This document shows positions 43,539 to 55,300 of a DNA stretch of 64,000 nt, piece by piece (within the stretch, counting starts at the first letter, position 1; every line of letters begins with the position of its first letter). The translations under genes and the position numbers were made by a program. This stretch comes from Notospermus geniculatus. Its lineage: Eukaryota; Nemertea; Pilidiophora; Heteronemertea; Lineidae. Location: contig NMRB01001045.1 of assembly GCA_002633025.1 (NCBI GenBank), forward strand, positions 91,599 through 155,598, in the 5' to 3' direction. The notes beneath the pieces were generated by a model, which saw nothing but the letters and a program-made list of their open reading frames with translations, had not been told where the DNA came from and did no database searches.

Positions 43539-43770
43539 TACTGTAAAGCAAGATAATTTCGCGGCTGGAAATTTTCGCGAATCAAGAATTATAGACATAT
43601 TCGCCGCAGGATATTTTCGCGAATCTCTTCCATTTTTTTCATTTTTTTTCACGGGGCCGTATTTATCACTTGCGTGTACTCATATTCGCGACAGGAAATT
43701 TTCGCGACTCATACACTCTCGCGAAATTCGCGAAAATTTCCTGCACGCGAAATTTTCCTGCTTTACAGTA
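43539..43770. mobile_element. MITE with TACTGTAAAGC ends and TTTTCGCGAA repeats
   Basis: TACTGTAAAGCAAGATAATT and AATTTTCCTGCTTTACAGTA are inverted ends. The inside repeats GAAATTTTCGCGA many times. A relative with TACTGTAAACCGTGAAATTT ends is at 56575-56785. Confidence 0.8.
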
Positions 43771-43775
43771 TTCAG

Positions 43776-43861
43776 CTTTATCTTATCTGTACTGATCCTT
43801 CATCATTCACCATGAGACTGAGAGTCACAATTTTAGATTATCACAGAGACTTATCACAGAG
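43776..43861 (+). CDS. Possible exon of unidentified gene
   Basis: 86 bp between TATTCAG and GTAAGC, open in one frame: LYLICTDPSSFTMRLRVTIL then DYHRDLSQR. The splice sites are good and the composition coding-like, but there is no family match by eye. Confidence 0.3.
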
Positions 43862-44004
43862 GTAAGCACAATGTCCCTTGGCATTTCATTATTTTGTTCA
43901 TTGGGTAAGTCTCTCACCACATGCACCAAGTTACCCTCATTTTGCAAGGTTGAGAGCATATGTGACCTGATCTTGGAAAACCAGGCACAAGTTGCCCAGG
44001 AGGA

Positions 44005-44371
44005 AATAATAATAATAATAATGTTGTGTGGGCTTAAAATGCCTTTACATTTTAAGTGTCAAGGCACTTCACAATTATTACCCCAGCGATAGGTCTTTTC
44101 ATTCCAATTTCCTTTCTCCACTCCCTGGGGAGTATTACAGTCCCGGCAGCCAATTTCAGCGCTCTTGGACTAACATTCACTTAGACCATCACTACCAGCC
44201 AGGTACGCCTTTTACACCTGGGTGGGGTGAAGCAAGTGAGGCAAAGTGACTTGCTCAAGGTCAACACTTGTCAACACTAGCGAGCGTGTTTTTCTTGGTC
44301 AGGACTGGGAATCGGACCCGGGACCTTCTGATCAGAAGCCCATCTCGCTAACCACTACACCACGCCGCTCC
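44005..44371 (-). mobile_element. tRNA-derived SINE
   Basis: On the minus strand the head reads GGAGCGGCGTGGTGTAGTGG (A box) and TTAGCGAGATGG, later GGGTCCGATTCCCAG (B box, 44318-44308). The body is followed by a TGAAGTGCCTTGACAC tail and an (ATT)n end at 44005-44023. This order of tRNA head, body, tail and microsatellite is typical of SINEs moved by L2/CR1-type LINEs. Confidence 0.85.
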
Positions 44372-44739
44372 ATAATGGTTAATGTATGGTTACAGCAATG
44401 GTTATCAAAAAAAAACTGAAGTCAATTCAGATGTTATGGTAACAAAGAAAGGCTATTCTTCAGCAATGAGTTGATGACCTAACAGGGTAGTCAAGGGCCT
44501 TGTCACTGCCTGGAGACTTGTGCCTGGTTTTCCTAGACTGGGTCGCATATCTGGGTCGGCTGAGCAGGATTTGAATGCATTTACTTGTACATATTGCATG
44601 TATTTCCCCTTGTATTTGGGATGAAGAAGTTAATGAAACTATGCCAGTTTTTGCTCATAGGGAAAAAATTTTGCATCAATTTTTGGTCACAAATTTATAA
44701 AAAGATGAATAACATTCATGAAGCGCATGTTTACCATTT

Positions 44740-44920
44740 CTACGTATGTAAATATTTCACCATGTCCATTGGAGGAGGTGGAAAGTTCCCCTCGCGATGA
44801 TTTCAAGCTGATATGCAATGTTGACTTTGTACAGGACCACAAAATAAAGTTTCTATTTTCCCTTTTTGAAGAAATGAAGCTTACTTGTTACTTTTTTCAT
44901 GTACGGTTATTTTTACACGC
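44740..44920 (+). CDS. Possible exon of unidentified gene
   Basis: An open stretch CPLEEVESSPRDDFKLICNV followed by DFVQDHKIKFLFSLFEEM looks protein-like. Borders are not clear and the phase could not be joined with confidence to the frame at 43776. Confidence 0.25.
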
Positions 44921-45056
44921 ACATGATTGCGTAAATTTCAATTCGATGGCATTGTCTGTCTGTCTTTCCATCCATTGTCTATAAATCGTTTGCTTGTCTC
45001 TGTACTCAGCTTCAGTTCAGATGATGGTTGGGCCTCATGGTCATCTAACCCGGCGT

Positions 45057-45266
45057 ATATGTGAGGCAGGTTAGGAAAACCCGTCGGATGTTGCATTTGA
45101 GGAAAGTGTTAATGGCCTTGGTGAAGCTGCAGATTTCAATGGCTGAAATGTACTTCACAACAAGTAAATAAACTGTAGCAGATCAATGCACACTAGGCAA
45201 TCTGACAGCCCTTGTTGATCATTCAGCGATATCAAACAGGTTTTCCTTGACCGACTCACATATGTT
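45057..45266 (-). mobile_element. MITE family B copy
   Basis: TATGTGAGGCAGGTTAGGAA and TTTTCCTTGACCGACTCACATA ends share the core GTGAG...AGGAAAA / TTTTCCT...CTCAC, with the family's CAGCCCTTGTTGATCATTCA inside. Confidence 0.7.
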
Positions 45267-46163
45267 ACCAAGACTGGTGCCAAGAAGCTTATTGCTTTCA
45301 TCGAGGTCAAAGGTCAAGGTCACACGCATCAAACTCTGAAAATGCAAAAGGTGCTATTGCTCTTCGTTCACTTCAGATGGTAGGAAATAATAACCTTGAT
45401 TTACATCTGGATGGCATCCTGCCTGGATTTGGATTTCGTCCACCAGTGATGGACTTCATTACCAATATGATGGCAAGAAGTTGACATGCCACCTTGCATG
45501 CCACTGTCAATTTATAAAACATCTTCGGCGGGGACACCAGTGATAATATGGTCTAGTGACCAAGGAGTAGGCCCTATCCACCAAATTTCAGGTATTTGCT
45601 TCACTGCGACCTTGGAGGAATTATATAATTCCACCAAATTGCGACACTGCATGGTATGTTCCAATCCGGCCAGTGTAACAGTAAAAAATATCCCCCTGTC
45701 AAAAGCGTCCCCCACAGGATGTTGTGTATTTCCATTTTAGTCCTAACCAAACCTGTCAATCCTAAAAATGGGATCTCGTGCTCTTCAGGTCGCTTGTTAG
45801 AAACTCATTCAGCGGCAGATGACCTGACCTAATTTATTGATTGAGGAAAAAAGAGCAATTATCAGTCCTGTGAATGTGATGGGTAGGCAGTGGTTAAAGA
45901 AGCATGCTGGTGTACGTGGAAGGTGTGACAAATAAGAGCCATTTGCTCATTCACACCTTTTTTTAGTGTTTTGTTATGATTCATTGCATCAAAACCCATT
46001 TTACTCGTCACATAAATTTTATAGTTGAAGGTGGTGTCACTGCAGGTGGGATCATTGGCGCGTCCGTCAGGTGCTGCCAGCTATCGTTGCTCTACCGGTG
46101 ACTACAGCTGATGCGATCATCGGCAGAGTTCCCGTCTATTCACCAGTGCAGTTCTTAGCGAAA
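45267..46163 (+). other. PKC upstream region
   Basis: No other gene recognised. A GGTCAAAGGTCAAGGTCA word lies at 45306, and one side of the CTTGGAGGAATTAT hairpin at 45614. The last 150 bp before the PKC start are CG-richer (GGCGCGTCCGTC) and probably 5' UTR. Confidence 0.4.
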
Positions 46164-46321
46164 ATGGCTGACGAAGGTTCTCAATCCGGTGTCTCGTCGA
46201 AAGGGATGCACCGCAGAGGTGCCCTGAGGCAGAAAAACGTGCACGAAGTCAAGGATCATAAATTTCTGGCTCGGTTCTTTAAGCAGCCGACTTTCTGCGG
46301 ACACTGTAAGGATTTTATCTG
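46164..46321 (+). CDS. PKC coding exon 1
   Basis: ATG with A at -3 (GAAAATGG). Encodes [20 protein letters not shown] and on to [11 protein letters not shown], with the Trp codon split at a GTAAGT donor. Confidence 0.95.
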
Positions 46322-49300
46322 GTAAGTGAAGACCGCTCTCTGCCGCGTCCATCGTTGTACTCGTTTCCCGTTATATGCCTGTGTAGTCAATAGCCGGCGT
46401 CGATCTTCTATAGGAACATGTGGATCGTTGATATCTGTATACAGTGTATAGGTCGTTGATATACCTGTGTAAGGTTTATCACAGACGTTCTTCTCTTTTG
46501 CAGGGGCTTTGGCAAGCAAGGTTTCCAGTGCAAAGGTAGGTGTATATGATGCTGTCAAAATTTTCATTCAAATGCACAAGAATTTTTTTGATAGTGGACA
46601 CGATGTGCCACGCCCCCTTCATCAGTTGTCATCTGCAGCAGGGGCGTAAAAGCTAGCTTTTATGGCCTGGGGGGATTGATTGAGTCTGGAGGGCGAAGTC
46701 AGAGGGGGTCCTCCCCCAGAAAAAACTGAATATCTACATCCTCTCAGATGCATTTTCCCCGACATCTGAAACCATAACTTGGCTTGAAGAGGGAAAATGA
46801 CCTTTTAGAGGAAAAAGTTGCTTTGTCCCTTTTTACTCAGGGGGTTGCCCCCTGCCCCCTGCTAGCTACGCCCCTTTGCAGTGGTTGTGGATTTTAAAGA
46901 CCATTGGTGAATTGGGAGGAAATCGATTTTCATTATATAGTTCTAGGCTTTAACCTATGATGATTGATAGGCCTATTATAAACAAGTAGGCCTATTGACC
47001 AATGCTGTTGAGGTTCCAGGTTCAACCCTGAGCTGGACCCATAGGCCCCTTTCGAAAGTCTTGAGCGGGTAATAACAACATCCTCGCCCCACGTCAAAAC
47101 GTGAATGATGTATGTACTGTTCATGTATACATCGTGTGCATTTTGACCTGGGGCCAGGATATTGTTATTACCCGCTGAAGACTTTCGAAAGGGGCCTATT
47201 ATTCTAAACTATAGGAGTGACTCTCTTGGACTGGGGTACTCCAGTTTTTCCTGCTGCACATTTGTGAGCTGCTCCAGCATGTCCAGCAAAAGCAGACGCT
47301 TGACGCAAGTGATCATTATTGGTCATCAGTTTACTCAACTATTATTACTGCTGTCCACTACTGTTGTAAACCCGCGTCAATATACATTTCTGCTTTTGCT
47401 GGAGGGGTTCACATTTATTTGCCCCAATCCATAGGCCTAGAGCCAAAAATGTTGTTTTTGCTCATTAACCAGCAATGAGATGGCATAGCAGACCTTCAGT
47501 TTGGCAGGTCAGCTTTACATGTACATTCGGCTATTTGAGGGTCTTCATTTTCTATGCCAATAGGCCGAGTGGATAGTGGTATTCAAATAATTTAAGGCCT
47601 CTGTAGTCTTATTTGTCCTTAAAGTGGTGTCAAAAGTTGAACAGCCTGTACGGACATCTGCTGTGTTTTTACAGACTTCTGCATGTTGTCAGAAATAATG
47701 TCCCTGGTGTAGGCCTATGTGTAGGATTAGGCAACTGATGTTGGCATGCCAATTGCAGCTGCAATGGCAAATCAAAGATCAATAATACTTAGGCCTACAG
47801 GCCATTAAATAATGTTTTTTTTGTGTTGATTGAAATCAATCAATACCGGTACTTCCTTGTTGGAATACCAAGACTCAATTTGTCCATTCCTGTGCCTGTC
47901 TTCCATTGTGACTTGCCCCAATTATTTTATCGGAAAACCTTTATGTAATTTGAAATATTAGCTTGAAACATCATTGTTATCAAATTTCTATTGCAATAGG
48001 GCCTATATAAAAGCTATTGATGGTCAGCATTAACCACATGATTTGCACATGATTGACATACTGTTGTCAGGTTGATTGATTAAGTCAAATAAAGCGATCC
48101 ATACATGTGCAATATTATTGCACAATATGAGGATCAAAATGGGCCATATTATTGACGATTTTTCTTCTACCCGTCATGCTAGAAGCAGTTGCCCCTATTT
48201 TGGGCCCCATATTGTGCAATAATATTGATTGTGTATGGGCTGCTTTTGAGACTGAGTAAAAATCCACTTGACTATTTTTTTCCCTATCATTCCTCTGCTT
48301 TACTACATGTATAAGGTGCAGGTGGCTATAAAATTGAAACTTACCTGTAAGAACAGAGAACAGTGCCGGTAGAATTCTTCCAGCCTTTTATTGTTGTTGC
48401 TTGAAAGGGAATTTTCATGTAGGGCACCTTCTATATACATGTATATACAGGAAGTTCACAGTTTATTGGTCTTCCCTGGAAATTTTCTAAGTCCAAAAAC
48501 TAGGCCCACAAAGGGAGTCCTAGGATCAATGGTATAAAAAGTCAGATCACTTTCATGGCAAGTTCTTGGCCAAGTGCACTATGGATTGATTTTGGGAGGG
48601 ATCAGTTGGAGTCCCCTACTGATCAATTTCACAAAGGCTGGCCAGGGGTGATTCATGGTTTCCAAATGCATCACATTTTGTGGTTTGCACTCAGTCTTTG
48701 ATGCCACCTCCTCAAGATTTTCCTAAGTGGTGTGACGTCATGTGCTGGCGGACTGATCCTATTGAATTCATTCTGGTTTGGAACTCCGCCCGGTTCGCCA
48801 CGGCGGGCACGCTCTCCGTGCCGCCGCGGGGTTCTGTTTGTACATGTACACCGTTCCTTGGGCCACGTTCAGGTTGGTATTTGGTGAGTATATGCCGATT
48901 TTGTCCGTATTCGGGGAGGCCCCTGCTATGTGTCTGGGGAGGTATGACGGTAATCTCAGGACCGCTGTCCTGGTGATAGGCCGTAGTCCCTGCTTTGTGT
49001 TCTGGGACAACCCCTGCTATGTGTCTGGGGAGGTATGACGGTAATCTCAGGACCGCTGTCCTGGTGATAGGCCGTAGTCCTTGCTTTGTGCTCTGGGACA
49101 ACCCCTGCTATGTGCCTGGGGAGATAGGACGGTAATCACAGGACCACTGTTCTGGTGATAGGCCGTAGTCCTTGCTTTGTGCTCTGGGACAACCCCTGCT
49201 ATGTGCGTGGGGAGGATGGACGGTAGTCTTAGATCTGATCTAGAGATAAGCCGAGATCCCTGCTTTGTGTTCTGGGATGGGTCGGTGAGGTTGGAACGTC

Positions 49301-52300
49301 TGTGCTGGAGGTTGAGGCATGTTTGGATAGGGCGTGAGAAATTTTTCTGACGTGCATGTTGGAGCTATCGATGAGGTTCTAGTCCTGGGTTGGTGTCAGA
49401 GCCGCCTTGTTTGGAATACACACACTGTGGATGTATTTAGGCATGTGTTACATGTACGTGGTGTTGTCTACAATTAGCCGGCTGGTTCGTTCTCGGTGAT
49501 CGTACTTTGGTTAATTGAACAAGGTGTCGGCTTTGCAGGTTGTTGTCTTTTTTCGGCTATTGTTTATTGGTGTTCATGGGGCTTATCTTGTGGATGCTTT
49601 ACGTAACTGGTCAAGCACTAGTAGTTATAGGGTAGGACTCTGCGGGGTTGACTTGTTTGGTCTATAGTGTCATGAAGTAGTGGTCTATTTTGGTTTCGCC
49701 TTCGGTCTGATCTTTCTCTCCTGTTCTACGGGGTCACACTGAGCCCCAGTGGGCGGGGGAGGGGGATTCTGCCCTGGCGCTTGTTCGCTTTGGTGGCCTT
49801 CTTGATTCTAATTTTTTAGACTGGGTTTTCAGAACTCAGGAATGGGAGTTTAACGCGGTTTCGATCCACTTAGAGTGGTCACGGAAGGGAGGTCACCGGG
49901 GCGAATCGAGTGTCGGGGTGGGATCTCTCTCCCCCGTCCGCTGGTTTCCTGCGTGATGATGCCTATGTTGATATTGTATTTCCTCGGCTTGTCGATGGCA
50001 GAAATGAAATACTCGTGTTTGTGTTTGAGGGTTCCATTTTCTATTTGGAGTTAGTGTTGGGGATGAGGTTGGGAGGAACTCCGCATAGAAAATACTGTCT
50101 TGATACGCGTTGAGTACGCCTTCAGATGGAGGTTTGGAAGTGCCCTGGCCAGGAAGTGTGTGCAGATCGGCAACATTCCCCAATCTTAATTATCAGCATG
50201 ACATGCACGTGATGGCGCACCACTTGGAATCTTTATATTTCCTAAGTGGTGTGACGTCATGTGCTGGCGGACTGATCCTATTGAATTCATTCTGGTTTGG
50301 AACTCGCCGAGGACCGGTATGGAGGGGAGATGGAGTGATGAGTCGGGCTCCAGGGGGAGGGGTCAGCTGACGGATTCTTTTATTTCTCCCCACCCTCCCA
50401 CCCAGATAGTACCCGGTCTGTGGTGCACATCGCTGTATGTCGTGTTGTTGCGATCGGCAACATTCCCCAATCTTAATTATCAGCATGACATGCACGTGAT
50501 GGCGCACCACTTGGAATCTTTATACAACCATGGATTACCCCGGCCGGCATTTGTGAAATTGATCAGTAGGGGTCTATTACAATTGATCCCTCTCAAAATC
50601 AATCCATTGTGCACTTGGCCGAGCACTTGCCACGAAAGTGATCTGACTTTTATTCCATTCACACCAGACCTCCCTTTGTGGGCCTCGTTTTTGGACTTAG
50701 AAAATTTCCACCAAAGACCAATAAACTGTGAACTTCCTGTATATGCTTGGCCCTGGCATATTGGTGGAAAAATTGAGATACACCAAAAGGTAGGTCTGAT
50801 GATGCCTGATCAATCAAAAGCCATTATTGACAGTTGAGCTGCCATGTGTTGATTGGCTGAAACACATTGAGCAGGTCGAGAAGCACAGGTCGTGATGATC
50901 ATCCGTCGTTATGACCCCAAAGTGGCCCTGAAAGCAGATCACTAATTGGATAGCTACAGTAGTTTGGCACCAATTCTCACACACTACTAGTGACACCTTT
51001 TGGTCATCTTCTTAGAATCATGTGAATCGAAGCAGTTTCAGAGCGTGGGTAATATGGGAACCGGTTTGAAACTGCAGTGGAAGTTTACCAACCTTCAGTA
51101 GCTTGAGTAGCTTGAGATGGCCTCTTCCGTACTTATCAGGGCCAATAATGCTATAGCGTCGGCCCTGACGGAAAAATGAAATACAAATACAAATACCAAC
51201 CTTCATGACTGATGGGACACCATGCATGTGGCGCCACCTAGTAAGGGTTGAATCATTCTCATCATCAGTTATCTTTAGCGTGGCGGAAATAATAGAACGT
51301 TATCAAATATGATCAAACCCGATATTCTTTCTTTGAATTATGCAGCGTATGTGAGCCACTCGAGCAAAAGTTGGCGCTTGTCGCAAGTGATCATCATGGT
51401 CATCAGTTTATTCAACTATTATCACTGCTATCCTGCATTTACTTGTAAGGTTGGGATCCAGCTCATTACACCTGGTACTTGAAAGTGCCAGCCTGAAGAA
51501 GACCCCGGTTGGGGTCGAAAATTTGATAAGATTCTGGAAATTGACTTCCTGTTTATCATCGCTATCCTGCAGAGTCTATAGCCCTTTTTACACGGTGCTG
51601 GTTCGAGGAAACCTACCTCCACCCTCCTCGGGCGGGTTCGGTTCAGGATGGATTGATCGCTTTTACACGGTGCGGGTTACCGAACCCGCCTCGATCTAGT
51701 TCGAGGTCGGTTCGTTCAAATGCGTGCCACCAGGTGGCGTGTATCAACATTTACAGTTATCGCAAGTAAGAAATATCCCAAAAATAATCACTTAAAATCG
51801 ATAAACTATGCTTCTAACAACATGACCAGTGCTTGAGAAATCTCGTGCGTGATTTCTTCACAGGTAACTTACAGCAATGCGCCAGTGATGCCATTCATAT
51901 GGAGCGTGCTCAAACCCGCACGAGGCCGGTGGAGGTCAGTTCGCTTTTACACGGGAAAATAACTGACCTGCACCTACCTGCACCTACCTCCACCTTCCCG
52001 AGACTAACGCGGCGAACTGAACTGGCCCGAGGAAGGTGGAGGTCAGTTGTTTCGCTTTTACACGGGGAAAAATAACCGAACCCTCCTCGATCTAGTCTCG
52101 ATCCGGAACGCACCGGCACCGTGTAAAAAGGGCTTATATTTCAACTATTGTGTTGTAAGGCCTTTAACCCTTTCCTCACTTGCAACAAGCGCCTGCTTTT
52201 GCTGGACAGTGGGTCACGCATATAATATTAAAAAGAATGTGATATTCAATATTGAGAGAACAAATTATTCATATCCATAAACAGTGTCCTTCAGCTTAGC

Positions 52301-55300
52301 CTCAGGGTTCCTCTCCAGGTATCAGCATTTGAGGTATAAACCTATATTGGATATTATATCGAATAATTTCGTCTGAGTGGATTTGTGTGATAAAATAATT
52401 GGATTACCAGGTATATGTTTTTGCCTCAATTGCGCTGCCACTTGTTATGGCGAAATTAAAATGGTTGAAGATTTATATTTGCATCTGGCTGACACTTACA
52501 GAGAAGATTCGCCTGTTGTGTCAGCTTATTTAGGCATTATCTGAATAAATATGTTTATACAAAAAAAATTAAAATTGCACAGTGTACGGAATCAACAGTA
52601 GGCTATAGACCCATGTTTTGAAATATTCTATATTTTATGACGAACTTGAAATAATTGTGATATTTTTAAACACACTGCTGTGGCTGGAATTGATGGAAAA
52701 TAATTGGAATGGATCAAACCGTGCAGCGATAAAATCATGGTCCTTCTGGGGCTGCAGTACGTGGTGAATTTTTTCACACAACTTCTTGGAAATTTACATA
52801 AATCGGGGCCAATGGCTTGAATTTGTAAACCATCTTTGTACAATACAAGGTGTCAGAAAATACTTTGGTTCTTCAAAAGTATAATTTCTTTAACCCTTTC
52901 ACTGGTGAGGCCAATTTGTGAGCCGCTCCACCAAAAGCAGGCGCTTGTCGCAAGTGATCATCACTGGTCATCAGTTTACTCAACTATTGTCAACCTGCTG
53001 TCCAATGCTATTGTCAACCTGCAGAGATGTACATTTCAGCTATTGTGTTGTAAGACCGTTAACCATTTCCTTGGTTGCGACAAGTGCCTACTTTTGGTGT
53101 AGCGGGTCACATTTTTTGTCAGATATAAAGCTATGTAAAAAAAGCTTGAAAAGCAACTGCAGCATGTTATGTACGTACATTAGGTATTAAATATTCATTG
53201 GAAAGATCTGAGTGAGTGCTTTCCAATGATGTGACAGGGTTTCTATTTGATTTCAAGATTTAATATGTTTATATAGCTTTAATGAAATTGCCATTGGTAA
53301 TGAAATGGTGAAAATATTTTTTTCAAAAACATGGAAATGGAGAATAGAACTGTAATGATGTTACATGCAATTCCTCCTCACTCATCCAACTTGCTGTCCA
53401 TGAACAGGATGCTGAAAAAGGTTGACGTGTTTTGAGTCCAGCCGATTTTCGCATTCACCAGTTCATACCTGATGGCTTCCTATGGCTCTCAATCGTGACA
53501 GGATTGCATGTAATGTCGGCTGAACTTTTCTCTGAACCACTGTCTGCATTCCACAATGGTGCTGTCACTGTCATTGCGTGTTTCAGGTATGACGCTGTTA
53601 CCTGTTCACTTGGACATGTTGGATGCTGATTGTTGGTCACTTGTGGCACCTGTCCTGGCCTGGTCTAAAAAACGGGCACTTTTATGTTATTTTAATGCAG
53701 CGTCATTGATGAATGGCAGGTCCTTTTCAATGGTATTTCATCCCACACAACACAATTCTACTGCTTCTAGTTTTCATTCAAGTTATCTTATTGAAAATGG
53801 ATAATTTTTAGCTCACTCGTGAGCTTTTATCGTCCTGCGGCGTCCGTCGTCCGTCGTCCGTCGTCGTCGTCGTCGTCGTCCGTCGTTGTCCGTTAGCAGG
53901 GCACGTTTCGTAACCGCTGGAGCTATTGATCTGAAACTTGGTACATATATACCCCTAGGTCAGATGACCTATGACACCAAGTTTCGGTCCGATTCGATTC
54001 TTGGCTTGGCCTCCAGGTGGCCAAAACCAAAAACACAAAAAGTGCAATAACTCCTGAACTAATGACTGGATCGTCTCCAAATTTTTATCATAGGTGTATC
54101 TAATTATGATACATAACATATATAACGGGTTTTTGATTTGACGTACTTTTCAAGGTCACAGAGGTCAAAGTTCGACAAAAGTGACGAACCTGCCACAGAT
54201 CTTCATTATTTCACCGAGCATCTTCATATCTTGCATAAACATGTATTAGAGGGGTACCTTCAAAACTACCGAGTTTCGGCCCGATCGGACATCCAATATG
54301 GCCGCCAGGTGGCGTAACCTGAAAATCGACCAAGTGCTATAACTCAGGAACGGCTTAACCCAGAGTTCTCGAACTTGATATTTACCTCCCTCTAGGTGAC
54401 CTTTACAAGTACGTCAGATTTCGGCCTGATTAAACTTCCAATATGGCCGCCAGGTGGCGTAACCTGAAAATCATCAAATGTGCTATAATTCAGGAACGAC
54501 TTGACCCAGAGCGCTCAAATGTGCTATGTGGCTCCCTCTAGATGAACTTTATGTGCATGTGAAGTTTTGGCCTGATCGGACATCCAATATGGCCGCCAGG
54601 CGGGATAACCCAACAATCATTGAAGTCCTGCAACTTGGGAATGACTTGACCCAGATTGCTCATAACTGACATGTACCTCTCTCTGTCATTACACTGATGT
54701 ATGTCCAAACGAGTGAGCACATGGTCCATGGACCATTTCATTGAAGGAATTATTCCACTTTAAAAGTACATGTACCAAAATTGTCAAGCTGCTGGCGTCT
54801 ATTTCCCAATCGACAACGAATTATCCCAAATATGTGGGCAAAAAAGTTATTTCTTTTGGATTGGCTTTTATGATGAGATATTAACAAACAATTTTGAACA
54901 TCTGGGAGATCAGAATTCTGATATTGATAACCACTCAACATGTGTCCTTTTGATAGAATTTGCATAGAGAAGCCCAATCATGTAAATAAGATAACTGAGT
55001 TAACTATAATTTCAAATTAGTAGAAGTTATCACTTGTGTCTGCATGTCATGTGATTGCAACATATTAAGTTCATTAACATTATTAATTACCGGTACGTAG
55101 AGATATAAGTACATTTGTAGGCTACATGTAGCAATTATTAGATGTGCACTGCTGTTGGGCATACTCTGAAAATTTGATAAAAAATTGACAATGTGCTTGG
55201 GTAAAGACGTCTGTGTTATTCCACTACAAAAGTAAACAGTATTAAATTAGCCCTGCTGGGTATTTTTCATTGTTTTCATACCACTACTACTAATAGTATC

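Larger units (their letters stand above)
51349..52222 (+). mobile_element. MITE family C copy split by two nested elements
   Basis: The left part (51349-51437) starts TATGTGAGCCACTCGAGCAA; the right part (52139-52222) ends TGCTTTTGCTGGACAGTGGG TCACGCATA. Between them are a GACCCC-hairpin element (51438-51560) and a TATAGCCCTTTTTACACGG element (51577-52138). Confidence 0.75.

Noticed and set aside
46985-47035. tRNA gene suggested by GGTTCAACCC
   Set aside because: Only a B-box-like word; no A box at the right distance and no cloverleaf.
48680-49101. Frames of about 80-130 codons on both strands
   Set aside because: They read through the 91-bp tandem array and repeat the same peptide.
53807-54720. 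(GTC)n as a coding serine/arginine repeat
   Set aside because: It belongs to a non-coding dispersed repeat present four times with the same order of blocks.
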